Notes: generated from the letters alone by a model not told the origin. Counted from the first letter of the stretch, positions 9,217-17,952 are shown. The stretch is DNA of 64,000 nt from Carboxylicivirga caseinilyticus (GCA_025499705.1 JAFMVE010000025.1:1-64000), one strand, 5' to 3'. Made by a program: numbers and translations.

Positions 9217-9927
9217 TTACTCTTTATTTCTATGTATGGTATCTACTGTTAACTTAAATATTTCTTCATTATCTATTCTTGTTTTCACCAATTTATACTG
9301 TCCGGTTACCGAGCCACCTGTAGGGCAGCAATTTGCATCACCTTTATTATAAATTAAAAAACTAAATAACATTGAGTTATCCTTAAAGTCTCTTATTTCT
9401 CCTTTACCTATAAATTCTCCGGCCCCTAACAATCCTAAATAATGATCTGTAGCAGACTCAATCATCACATCCTTCAATTCTCCTGAAGATGTTATATGTA
9501 TGATTTTAATATCTGTTTGATGGCCACTACCATAATAGACTTTTTCTATTTTAATAAACTTATCTTCTTTGAAAGTAAACTCTGCAACATTCTCAATGTA
9601 ATCCAATCCTTCACCTTCTGCATTGAATTCATATATTAGTTGATACTTCTTCTCATTATCAGTAGCATTATAACCATTTACGTTTTTCCAAATCTGTACT
9701 TTATCCGGAGGATTAAGATAACTTTCTCTAACACAACAATGTAAAGTCACAAACATATCTTCGATTCCATTTCTATAGATTGGAAATGCTTGTTTAAGTT
9801 CCCGTACATTTTTATCAGATGAATTAAGATTTAAAACAATCTCTTCTTTAGATTTCAAAAGATCTTGTGCAAAACCCTTGCTAACGGCAAGAGTCAACAC
9901 TAATACAAATATTAATCGTTTATTCAT
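9217..9927 (-). CDS. Hypothetical secreted protein
   Basis: A 236-residue protein with a clear signal peptide (MNKRLIFVLVLTLAVSKGFAQ, cleavage near residue 21). The mature domain has four cysteines, in HCCVRE (about 63-64) and ANCCPTGGS (about 200-201). These could pair as two disulfides in the periplasm or outside the cell. It resembles uncharacterized Bacteroidota secreted proteins with CC pairs, but I cannot name a family. It ends 19 bases after the rhomboid gene's stop on the same strand, so the two may be co-transcribed. Confidence 0.6.
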   Translation of the reverse strand: MNKRLIFVLVLTLAVSKGFAQDLLKSKEEIVLNLNSSDKNVRELKQAFPIYRNGIEDMFVTLHCCVRESYLNPPDKVQIWKNVNGYNATDNEKKYQLIYEFNAEGEGLDYIENVAEFTFKEDKFIKIEKVYYGSGHQTDIKIIHITSSGELKDVMIESATDHYLGLLGAGEFIGKGEIRDFKDNSMLFSFLIYNKGDANCCPTGGSVTGQYKLVKTRIDNEEIFKLTVDTIHRNKE

Positions 9928-9946
9928 AAAGTTGTAAAATCTTTAA

Positions 9947-11224
9947 TTACTGGGATAAGGATTGCAATTCATTAACCAGGCTTTCGATTTTTAAATTGCA
10001 TTCTATAAGTTTTTGCTCATCCGCTTGCCGATTATAGCGAACCAATTCCTGCATCGTTTCACAGGATTGAATACGCAGATTAGTATATTCCTTTAATATC
10101 TTAATCCTTTCTTCTAAAGCAGGATCTATATCGGTTAAGGAATTAAGCAATTCAAGGTTTTTTGACCACAAATCAATTCCTTCATTTCTGAACCTATCGT
10201 AATAATATTGAATTTTATCTTCAGGAATATAGGACAAATCCTCTTTGTACATCCACATAGCTTTCTCCTCATTAACAGCATACTCCTTCATTACAACCTG
10301 AAATTCGGTAAACATATTAGGTGCAGCTTTGGGCAAGGCAATAATAGAAATCAGCATTAAAAACGAAATACCCCAGTACACAAATTTGGAAAGACGCGAA
10401 TTCTTAACGGATAAATAATAAATAACTCCGATAACCAATCCACTCACTAATCCTCCAATATGAGCAGCATTATCTATTCCTTCTTCTGTTAAACCATACA
10501 ATAAATTATACCCTACAAAAGAAAATACACTTATTACAAAATTTTTACGGGTACTTTTGGGCAATTCAATTGCCTTAAATAACAATAAAGAAATAAGCAA
10601 GCCATACATACCAAAGATGGCTCCTGAGGCACCCACCGATACAATATTGTAATTAATTGTAACACTGGTAATGCTTGCAAAAACACCTGCTGCCAGGTAT
10701 GCAAACAGATACCTTATATTACCAATTTGCGTTTCAATCTCTTTACCTATATATATCAGGGCATACATATTTAGTAACAGATGAAATAAGCCACCGTGAA
10801 GAAAAACACTTGTAAGCAAACGCCATTGCTGCCCGGCTAATGTTAAATCTCTTAAATTGCCTCCCCAGATAATTAATGAGTCAACCGTTGGTTCAAATGG
10901 ATCAACACCCATTAATACCATAACAATATAAATGAGAATATTAAGATAAATTATTATGGGTGTGATGTAGTAATTCTTTTCAGGAAGCAAAGCCTCTATT
11001 AGTTCTTTAAATGACTTGTGATTATTAACCTCTTCTTTTTCCTGAACAGTCTGCTCAACATCCTCCTTTACCGATGTGGTATCAACTTTTCCTGATCTTC
11101 GTTTTTCAATTTCGTATAATGCTGCAGAATAAGCCTCCTCTTGATAGTCAAACCTATTCTCAATTATTTTTTTTAACTCCAGATCTGTTTTATCTGACAT
11201 TATCTTTGTAGCATTGTTTTCCAT
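9947..11224 (-). CDS. Rhomboid family intramembrane serine protease
   Basis: Predicted to cut membrane-spanning substrates inside the lipid bilayer. The 425 residues have a soluble N-terminus (1-80), rich in charged residues, then a six-helix rhomboid core (about 88-275). Catalytic residues are visible: Ser200 in GASG and His255 in AHIGG. The supporting HGGLFHLLLNMY motif (His143, His148, Asn152) is also present. A seventh hydrophobic segment lies near 280-297, followed by a 125-residue soluble, probably helical tail. Substrates are unknown. The secreted-protein gene 19 bases downstream may be in the same transcript. Confidence 0.9.
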   Translation of the reverse strand: MENNATKIMSDKTDLELKKIIENRFDYQEEAYSAALYEIEKRRSGKVDTTSVKEDVEQTVQEKEEVNNHKSFKELIEALLPEKNYYITPIIIYLNILIYIVMVLMGVDPFEPTVDSLIIWGGNLRDLTLAGQQWRLLTSVFLHGGLFHLLLNMYALIYIGKEIETQIGNIRYLFAYLAAGVFASITSVTINYNIVSVGASGAIFGMYGLLISLLLFKAIELPKSTRKNFVISVFSFVGYNLLYGLTEEGIDNAAHIGGLVSGLVIGVIYYLSVKNSRLSKFVYWGISFLMLISIIALPKAAPNMFTEFQVVMKEYAVNEEKAMWMYKEDLSYIPEDKIQYYYDRFRNEGIDLWSKNLELLNSLTDIDPALEERIKILKEYTNLRIQSCETMQELVRYNRQADEQKLIECNLKIESLVNELQSLSQ

Positions 11225-11344
11225 TTTTTTAGTTTATTGCTGCTTGGGTTTATTTCATTATCCTTAATCCCGGCATTAGGATTTGTAAAGTCAAACACAC
11301 TTTATACCTGCGTTTTATTTTTCAAGATTTATTTATAAACATTG

Positions 11345-12007
11345 TTATAATTTTGCCCCATGTATAGGACAATAGTTCCAGTTGCCTTTCATTTCTTCGC
11401 CATCAACCGGACAGTGTTTTGGAGGTAATAGAACTACCAGAGGCAAATTGTAGGTAAATGTTCGGGCCGAATGCTTTACAATTAATTTGCCTTCTTCAAA
11501 CTCATTAAACACATTATTACCGTCGTTATCTTTTATTTCAAAAAAATAGAACGCCATGCCCTTGCCCAGCTGCCCTAACATTTGGGCAAACATAGGTTTG
11601 ATGGCTTCTGAAAAAGAGAGTGCTTCTGCCGATAACCGGGCGTTGGTAAGCGGGTAATATTGATTGCCTGTACTGTCTTCGACAGAAAGTGTTTTGCGCA
11701 GTTCCTGCTCACTCGTATACCGCATCGAACCATCGGGGTTGATATACAGGTCTAAGGCACAAATCACCACGTAATTTTCAAATGCCTGCTCTACCTGATC
11801 AATTACCTCGGGTGTTACCTGCGGACTACCTTCCAGCGACATTCGCCAATAGCTTAAGGGTATCCACCAGGTTAAGGCCATATTATTATCCTGCTTATCC
11901 CAGATTTGAACTTCATGTATATACGCTGTTAAATCAAACTTTGGGGTTGTTTGACCAAAAAGCTGAATGCTGCAGATTAATGTTAGGGTTAAAAGTAGGG
12001 TTCTCAT
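11345..12007 (-). CDS. Hypothetical secreted protein with C-terminal Cys/His cluster
   Basis: A 220-residue protein with a signal peptide (MRTLLLTLTLICSIQLFGQ). The central part is of unknown fold. The last 25 residues carry CPVDGEEMKGNWNYCPIHG, a compact Cys/His group that looks like a small metal-binding knuckle of the 'CPxxG…CPxHG' kind. No catalytic motif is seen. The base composition of its coding strand looks less AT-rich than the adjacent TPR gene. It lies just outside the accessory island that begins near 12113. Confidence 0.6.
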   Translation of the reverse strand: MRTLLLTLTLICSIQLFGQTTPKFDLTAYIHEVQIWDKQDNNMALTWWIPLSYWRMSLEGSPQVTPEVIDQVEQAFENYVVICALDLYINPDGSMRYTSEQELRKTLSVEDSTGNQYYPLTNARLSAEALSFSEAIKPMFAQMLGQLGKGMAFYFFEIKDNDGNNVFNEFEEGKLIVKHSARTFTYNLPLVVLLPPKHCPVDGEEMKGNWNYCPIHGAKL

Positions 12008-12112
12008 TTTTTGGTTTTGATTGAGTTTAGTTTATTTGTTCGTTAAGGCACATAGTTTACAATAGTTAAAGTCTCAAATTTATCACATCTCCCCGCATTA
12101 CGTATATTTATT

Positions 12113-12122
12113 GTTAGCCCCA
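12113..12122 (-). other. Cassette end box (R''-like) after TPR gene
   Basis: The plus strand reads GTTAGCCCCA here. The exact reverse complement TGGGGCTAAC occurs at 13080-13089, on the other side of the TPR gene. On the genes' strand the unit starts with GTTAGCCCCA and ends with TGGGGCTAAC. This is the relation expected between the R' and R'' boxes of one integron cassette. No GTT-type R' box or second arm is visible within the next 100 bases, so any attC here is degenerate or incomplete. Confidence 0.45.
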
Positions 12123-12130
12123 GTTAATAA

Positions 12131-13063
12131 TTAGTGACAATATTCCTTTTGAAGGTTAATTACTTCAGTTCCATAGTTTGTTGTAAATCCTAAATCTAAT
12201 GCTTTCTGCAAATCTTGACAAGACTTAGAATAATCACCAAGTTCTATATAAATTAATGCTCTAGTTCTATAGGCATAGGAGTTTTCAGGAAATAATTCTA
12301 TTGATTTCTCAATATCTTTCAATGCCAAATCTGTATTGCCTATTTTCATCCAATTATAGCTTCTGTTACTATATCCATATGGTTCACTTGGGTCAAATTC
12401 CAGAACTTTATTAAACATATCTATTGCTTTATTGTAGTCACCTGATTCTTGATACAAAAAGCCAAGATTCCCATATGCTGGGTAATATGTTGAATCAACT
12501 TCAATAGCTTTCAATAGGTACATAATTGCATTATCAGGATCATTAATTTCTTCACAAACAGCTCCAAGGTTTGTCAGTACAGCAATATCTGTTGAATCAA
12601 ATTTATAAGCATTAATCAGATCTTCATATGAACTCTCAAAATCCCTTTTGTGATATTTTGTTACTGCTCTATTCGTTAAATTCAAATAATATATAGAATC
12701 ACTTTCTGCATATTTCATTGCATATGTTAGATCTTCAAGAGAATAATCATATTCACCAACTTTTTGTAATAGTAATCCTCTCTTACTGTATATATAACTA
12801 TCGCTTTGAAACCGATTTAATGCTTGTGTATATATTTCATATGCTAGCTGAAATTCTTGCAAATCTTCATGTATAAGACCTTTTAAATCATAATATGAAA
12901 CATTGTTTGAGTCTATAGCAAGTGCCTCATTAATCAAATTCAAAGCAGAATCTATATTATTATTCTCATAGGCAGCTAAAGATTTGTTATAGAAATCATC
13001 TGGACTTTGAGCATGAGAAGAACTCATGATTAAAACAAACAAAAATATAATTACATATCTCAT
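12131..13063 (-). CDS. Secreted tetratricopeptide repeat protein
   Basis: A 310-residue protein with a signal peptide (MRYVIIFLFVLIMSSSHAQ). About eight TPR units then run from residue 22 to 300, with repeats of the form …AYEIYTQAL…Y…G…, AIMYLLKAIEVDSTYYPAYG and AIDMFNKVLEFDPSEPYGY. TPR solenoids bind peptides or proteins, and this one should act in the periplasm. It is AT-rich and bounded by exact inverted 10-mers (12113-12122 and 13080-13089), which suggests it is carried as a cassette separate from the nuclease/ATPase pair upstream. No specific partner is known. Confidence 0.85.
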   Translation of the reverse strand: MRYVIIFLFVLIMSSSHAQSPDDFYNKSLAAYENNNIDSALNLINEALAIDSNNVSYYDLKGLIHEDLQEFQLAYEIYTQALNRFQSDSYIYSKRGLLLQKVGEYDYSLEDLTYAMKYAESDSIYYLNLTNRAVTKYHKRDFESSYEDLINAYKFDSTDIAVLTNLGAVCEEINDPDNAIMYLLKAIEVDSTYYPAYGNLGFLYQESGDYNKAIDMFNKVLEFDPSEPYGYSNRSYNWMKIGNTDLALKDIEKSIELFPENSYAYRTRALIYIELGDYSKSCQDLQKALDLGFTTNYGTEVINLQKEYCH

Positions 13064-13079
13064 AGTGTTATGCTTTAAT

Positions 13080-13219
13080 TGGGGCTAACGGTGGCGGTAT
13101 GGTTAGTTGCCGATTTCGAAGCTCTTACTTCTCAAGTTACAACTACTTTTGACACGAGCTGTTCTGTTCAAATACCCACTGCACCGGCAATTAACTATAC
13201 CGCGTGTTGGCAGCTGGCG
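13080..13219 (-). other. attC-like: attC-like recombination site
   Basis: Read on the minus strand, directly downstream of the HNH gene. The order is box CGCCAGCTGCCAAC (13219-13206), a 4-base spacer, arm GGTATAGTTAATTGCCG (13201-13185), an unpaired middle of about 72 bases, arm CGGCAACTAACCATACC (13112-13096), a 6-base spacer, then box GTTAGCCCCA (13089-13080). The arms pair at 15 of 17 positions. This matches the R''-L''-loop-L'-R' plan and the size of integron attC sites. The boxes keep the AAC/GTT core but not the full textbook consensus. An integrase gene is absent from the window. Confidence 0.6.
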
Positions 13220-13259
13220 TTCTTGACCTCTGTGTCTGAAAGTCACTTTCTGCATGGGT

Positions 13260-14186
13260 TTAAATTATTCCTAGTTCTTTTAATATGTCACTTTTAAATT
13301 TGCTGAATGGTCGATTTACGAAATTTGTTTCATCGTATTCTGTCCCAAACACAATTCTATACAGGTCTTCCTTTGAAAGAATAACGTCTTTAAGCAGATT
13401 GGATTTTAATATTGTTAGGTATCTCTCCGAAAAATATTGTTTTGTCCTTAGAAGGTCTAACAATTCACCTGTATGAGAATTGTAAACTTCTTCAATAGCA
13501 AAGGCGTCTATTGTATTTTTTGCTTTTGATGGGTCGGGCGTTACGACCTTTACCTTTAAGCCATTTTTACTTTTGTGTGAGTATTTGTAAGAAAATTTGA
13601 TGTCACCTAATGCGTTGTCAAGGTAAGGATGAGTATAATCATTCAAGGTCATTTTATGAGTTCCTTTGATGCTTGAGTTACAAATAGAGCAACTTGGAAT
13701 CAGATTATAAAATGATACAGCCAATATTGGGTGACTTGCTTTGTCGAAGTAGTGGTCAAATTGAGGACGAGTCAACTTTTTGCCGTCATCTTTTATTACA
13801 GTGTTCGTATAGTTTCTATTGCAATATGTGCAAGTTCTTACGTCTAGTAATTCTGCCAGTTCATATGCATCAAATCTTGATTCTGCATGTGAAATAAAAA
13901 TTTTATAGTTGAAAACGTATTCAATTGCTGTTTTAAAATCAGGAATATTATCAATTAACGGTTTCAAATAATCACTTATTTCAATTAGCTTAGACGGTTT
14001 CCCAATTAGAATGTCATCAAGATGGTCAATGATATGGATGTCGAATAAACGCATTACCATTTGGTTATTTACATTTGCTCTTGGTTCAATCCATTCAATT
14101 CTTTGAATAACAAAATCAAGCATTCCTTGATGGAAAGCCCTTTTGGCTTTTATAAATTTTGGTGTATTTGGATTGAGATACAGCAT
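13260..14186 (-). CDS. HNH endonuclease, PtuB-like (Septu-type defence)
   Basis: A 308-residue nuclease predicted to cut DNA during phage defence together with the ATPase encoded just upstream. The HNH core is well preserved. The zinc pair C119-x2-C122 (CTYCNRNY) is followed by the FDHYFDKA motif (D144, H145, D148), N161 in YNLIPSC, and the second zinc pair C166-x2-C169 followed by N170. This matches the large HNH proteins of Septu systems and of retron-associated PtuAB modules. The start ATG overlaps the ATPase stop codon by one base (TAATG), implying coupled translation. No reverse transcriptase or ncRNA for a retron is nearby. An attC-like hairpin follows the stop. Confidence 0.82.
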   Translation of the reverse strand: MLYLNPNTPKFIKAKRAFHQGMLDFVIQRIEWIEPRANVNNQMVMRLFDIHIIDHLDDILIGKPSKLIEISDYLKPLIDNIPDFKTAIEYVFNYKIFISHAESRFDAYELAELLDVRTCTYCNRNYTNTVIKDDGKKLTRPQFDHYFDKASHPILAVSFYNLIPSCSICNSSIKGTHKMTLNDYTHPYLDNALGDIKFSYKYSHKSKNGLKVKVVTPDPSKAKNTIDAFAIEEVYNSHTGELLDLLRTKQYFSERYLTILKSNLLKDVILSKEDLYRIVFGTEYDETNFVNRPFSKFKSDILKELGII

Positions 14187-16171
14187 TATTCACCTAATCT
14201 TTTTCTAAGTTCTTGAAGTTTCTTGATTTGTTCGTCTATTACATCTGCTTGAAAATTATCTTGGGTTTTATCATCATACATTTCAGCCAATTTCCGTTGG
14301 ATAATTGGTTCGTCAATTAACTTGATGATAGTTTTGTAATAGATTTTACTTTCAAGATTATCCTTGTTGTTCAACCATTTTATTGTTTCCTGAATCTTGT
14401 CTAAAGCAAAGTTTCCAATCAACGAATCCTCAATAAAGAACGAATCTGCAATTAAGTCAGATATGTTTGCTCCAAAAGTTTTTAATGGTCTCCGTTTATT
14501 GTTGAAATCTAGGATTCTCGAAGGACTACTATAATCAGGTCTTTCGATGTATATCACATTTGTGTTTGGAAGGTCTGAAAGTGTAATTGGGTCGTGCGTA
14601 GTAAAGATTATTTCAAGAGTTGGTTTATTTTCAAGTTCATCAAAAAAGTATGGCAAAGTTGATAAAAGTGCTTTCACATATTTCTTCTTCCATGTAATAT
14701 GAAATGTGAGGTCTGCTTCATCGAGTAACAGAATATAATGGTTACTTAACTTCCTGTATTTTAATTCTTTTAAATTGGTATTTAGAAAATCATAAATTCT
14801 GGAGTAGAAATTAAGCAAGGCTCCTTCGCCTGAACTCATTCTTCTTTTGAAAGGCATATAATTGATGAACTCCTCTATTTTCTCTCTGTCTTCAATAGTT
14901 AATTCATCCTTATTCGCATAGAATTTTACATAGTAGCTATTCAACTCATTCAAAAACTGTCTTTGAAGTTTTAGAATTTCGGTTGCGTCTTCTGTTGATG
15001 TTCGCAAAGTGCCATTTGAAACAGAATCTTCATTATCGGTTTTTTCTATTGCTTCATATATTTTCTCTAAAAGTTTTTTCACAATACTTTCACTGAAAAT
15101 ATTTTCAGGTTTAGACGATTTTAACTTTATACCACTATGCTTAACGAAAAGTAAAAAGGTGTCGTAGGCAGATGCAGAATCTATTTGTTCCTTTAGTTCT
15201 TCATATGGAAAATAGCCTTCTTGCAGGAATGAATTCCTTCTCTCCATTTGTATATGAAGTAGCGAAATAATGCACCTGATTAGATTTCTTTTTAGGATGT
15301 ATTGATTTACTTCAACTTGGTTTAAAACTCTGTCGTCTTTAAATTTTCTTATTGTATGCCATTCCGAAAGTTCTTTTTCAAGTTTTTCCTCTATGGTTTT
15401 TAAGATGGTTCTAAGTTGATATGGCGTGTTCCAGTCTTTCTCCCTTACGTTGTAACCTCTAAAATGTAAAATTGGTTCATAATGCCCTTGAAGTTCGAAC
15501 AAGTCATTAAATATTTGCTTACGAACTAATTCAGAACTTATGAAGGTAATTTGACGAATAGAATTTTTGAAAAGTAATTCTTGTGATGCTGAGTAAGGCC
15601 AGCCACTTTCGTTGGTGTCTTTTTCTCTAAATTCTTTTAAATCTTCCTCTACAATCTTATCGAACGAAATATCATGATTATCAACTTCGTCAAAGTTTGG
15701 GTTGTATTTGTAGTCGAAGTGAGGAGAATAGTAAATCGTTTGTGGTTTTTTGGTCACCCCTTTTTTCAATTCAATTTCATAGGTGTTTTGAGGTGCTGAT
15801 TCATGTAGAAAAACTCTATTGAAGTCATTTCTTAGAATAAGAGGATGCTTTCCTTCTATTTCAACAAGAAACAATGAATTTGATTGTGGTAAGGCATATT
15901 CATGCTCAATAAATTCACTTCTGATTACATCCAGTAACGTTGATTTACCAGCTCCGTTTTGCCCAACAATGGCATTTAGATTTGTTACTTTACTTTGTAA
16001 CTCTGTAAGGTTGAAAAAATCGGGAATGAATTTTTCGTTTACTGTTCGTCTGACAATAATATTATTATCTACATTCTCAAATTCATAAAAGTATTGACCA
16101 CCAAAGTTTATTGTCTGAGGCTCTTTGAATATGTATTCATGGTCTTCTATGTAAATCGCTGCTAATCTCAT
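14186..16171 (-). CDS. SMC/ABC-type AAA ATPase, PtuA-like (Septu-type defence)
   Basis: A 661-residue ATPase that probably senses phage infection and controls the HNH nuclease. Visible motifs: Walker A GQNGAGKST (70-78), an ABC-signature-like MSSGEG (445-450), Walker B ILLLDEAD (480-487) and the switch histidine in FTTHDP (His526). Between Walker A and the signature lie about 365 residues with helical, coiled-coil-like stretches (250-310, 395-435), a large insertion domain as in SMC-like or OLD-like ATPases. The C-terminus (620-661) is a charged helix. It is longer than many PtuA proteins, so this may be a divergent subtype. The ATG at 16171 starts the beta-strand MRLAAIYIED. It overlaps the HNH gene by one base. 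Confidence 0.82.
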   Translation of the reverse strand: MRLAAIYIEDHEYIFKEPQTINFGGQYFYEFENVDNNIIVRRTVNEKFIPDFFNLTELQSKVTNLNAIVGQNGAGKSTLLDVIRSEFIEHEYALPQSNSLFLVEIEGKHPLILRNDFNRVFLHESAPQNTYEIELKKGVTKKPQTIYYSPHFDYKYNPNFDEVDNHDISFDKIVEEDLKEFREKDTNESGWPYSASQELLFKNSIRQITFISSELVRKQIFNDLFELQGHYEPILHFRGYNVREKDWNTPYQLRTILKTIEEKLEKELSEWHTIRKFKDDRVLNQVEVNQYILKRNLIRCIISLLHIQMERRNSFLQEGYFPYEELKEQIDSASAYDTFLLFVKHSGIKLKSSKPENIFSESIVKKLLEKIYEAIEKTDNEDSVSNGTLRTSTEDATEILKLQRQFLNELNSYYVKFYANKDELTIEDREKIEEFINYMPFKRRMSSGEGALLNFYSRIYDFLNTNLKELKYRKLSNHYILLLDEADLTFHITWKKKYVKALLSTLPYFFDELENKPTLEIIFTTHDPITLSDLPNTNVIYIERPDYSSPSRILDFNNKRRPLKTFGANISDLIADSFFIEDSLIGNFALDKIQETIKWLNNKDNLESKIYYKTIIKLIDEPIIQRKLAEMYDDKTQDNFQADVIDEQIKKLQELRKRLGE

Positions 16172-16285
16172 TTCCCGTGTCGAGTTATTCGCTGTCCGTT
16201 TTCAATATGGTCTGTATGTCGCTGTTCACCTGTCAAAATTTGTTACTCTTATACTTGTCAATGTCTGCTGTGTCGTATCGTTTTA

Positions 16286-16299
16286 CGCTTGCTGCCAAC
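16286..16299 (-). other. Cassette start box (R'-like) before the ATPase gene
   Basis: On the minus strand the sequence is GTTGGCAGCAAGCG. It is complementary at 12 of 14 positions (9 in a row) to CGCCAGCTGCCAAC at 13219-13206, which follows the HNH gene. The pair therefore brackets the two-gene operon as the start and end boxes of a single cassette. I could not find a convincing second arm further upstream, so the preceding site (attI or attC) is not defined. Confidence 0.5.
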
Positions 16300-16815
16300 T
16301 ACCTTATATCCACTATTAACTTTCCCATTATATTAAACCACTGTATAAAAGCCACTAAAACACTTTAAATGCTTATAAGTGTTTAGAACAATTAAATCGT
16401 TTAAATACGGATAATGATTTGCCGGATTTGGCGGCTCTAAAGTGGAGGCTTGTGTATGCAGCTTCATAGCGTCTGGTTTAAATTTGGCGTTTACAAAAAT
16501 AGCAGAATATGGCTATTATGCTAATAAAAACTACCTCTTTTAGCTTAACGAAGTAATACAGAAGATAAATGATAGTATTTTGTATATCAAGTACAAGAGC
16601 TACCATAAAACATACTTAAAGCTCTTTTATTGTTAACTATTCTAATTTTTGTAATAAATAGTATAAGTTGTATGGAGTGGTTATAATTAAATCCGCTGAA
16701 GGCGCATCCCAATGAGATTGTGGATAAATGGTAAGACCGATGCTCGGTTATTATCGTTTAGTATACATTAAATTTAATTTGTGAAATCTGTGAAATTTGT
16801 GGTTGAAAATCATTC

Positions 16816-16932
16816 CATACCATCGCAATAAGGTCTAATGGTTAAACAGGTTGCTGTGTGCGACGGATTTACAGCTCTCTTATACCGTGGGTTAAAACCC
16901 ACGGCTAATACAGTCAGCCTTACAGGCTTCTC
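16816..16932 (+). repeat. Structured palindromic repeat, copy C
   Basis: Full unit with stem II CCGTGGGTT/AACCCACGG at 16885-16904. The stem I left arm is changed (CCATCGCA), so stem I pairs less well than in copy A. It is followed directly by family 3 sequence. Confidence 0.75.
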
Positions 16933-17633
16933 TAAACACATTTTCTTTTTTAACGCTCCATTCTCTGATTTTATTAGTGCATTTTCCTGAAGGCGCATCC
17001 CAGTGAGATTGTGGATAAATGGTAAGACCGATGCTCAGTTATTATCGTTTAGTATAAATTTAATTTGTGAAATCTGTGAAATTTGTGGTTTAAAATATTA
17101 GCTCTGATTAAGCTATTGTGTTTACCTGCAAACAACCGAATTAAATCTGATTCTGTATGTAGTAATTCTAAAATTGACGTTTCACTTTTACACATAGTCT
17201 GTAACAGGCCTAATTAGTATTTCTTTTTAACCTGCTCAAGCCGCAGGGGCTTTTACTTCTTCTCTGCAGCAAGAAGAAGTAAACAAGAAGTGCCGCGCTG
17301 TCATGAAAATTGCTAAAAACCAAATCACTCCGCTAAAAGAAAAGAACTCTCCCGATAAAGAAACTTGTGGCTTTTAATACTCAAAACCCTACAGTTTCTA
17401 AATCGGGTTCAAACAGCTTTTCTTTTTTAACGCTCCGTTCTTTGATTTTCTAAACGCATTTTCCTGAAGGCGCATCCCAGTAAGATTGTAGATTATTTAA
17501 AAAATTGATCATTTGAGGTGCGTACGGTGGGCGTCCACGAATGGAGCGGGCTTTTTGAAATGTGGCCCTTGTTCGGGAAGGCCTGTGCGATAACCATTTC
17601 AGAAAGGCATCATTCGTGGTGAATTTTCTTTGT

Positions 17634-17664
17634 TACTTTCTTTGTTTGGCAGACAAAGAAAGTA
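17634..17664. repeat. Perfect 12-bp stem hairpin
   Basis: TACTTTCTTTGT (17634-17645) and ACAAAGAAAGTA (17653-17664) are perfectly complementary around a 7-base loop. It lies between repeat families with no gene nearby to terminate, so it is part of the repeat island and not an ordinary terminator. Confidence 0.65.
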
Positions 17665-17681
17665 GTGTAGAGAATAACAGA

Positions 17682-17765
17682 TTGCTGCGTGCGACGGATA
17701 TACAACTCACTTATACCGTGGGTTAAAACCCACGGCTATAACAATCAGCCTTACAGGCTTCTCTA
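17682..17765 (+). repeat. Structured palindromic repeat, copy D (left part missing)
   Basis: Stem II is intact at 17716-17735. The unit begins at CAGATTGCTGCGTGCGACGG and lacks the left arm of stem I. The right side (TATAACAATCAGCCTTACAG) is the form also seen as a relic at 5357-5375. Confidence 0.7.
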
Positions 17766-17952
17766 AAAAAGCTGATAGTTTAAGCAAAATATTCATCGTA
17801 CTCAATCCATTTGACTTCGCAGATGGGGTACCCGCAGGTTGAGCGAAGGAAAAGAGAAATTTGATACCAAGCTGTAAATCTTTAAATTTCTCCCGTAGCA
17901 AGACCGTAGCGGGTCATCGAGGAGTCATGGTCCCGAAGCTTCGGGATCTTTG

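Noticed and set aside
12131..13089. Inverted 10-mers around the TPR gene as ends of an insertion sequence
   Set aside because: There is no transposase, the ends are only 10 bases, and no target-site duplication is visible beside them. The cassette reading explains them together with the neighbouring boxes, but a simple mobile element cannot be fully excluded.
13079..13297. A 72-residue plus-strand ORF between the TPR and HNH genes
   Set aside because: It lies across the attC-like hairpin and runs into the HNH gene antisense; its composition follows the folded DNA and no domain or start signal is present.
13260..16171. Retron (Ec78-type) instead of Septu
   Set aside because: The ATPase-HNH pair matches the retron effectors, but no reverse transcriptase ORF or msr/msd-like structured RNA is found on either side within the window.
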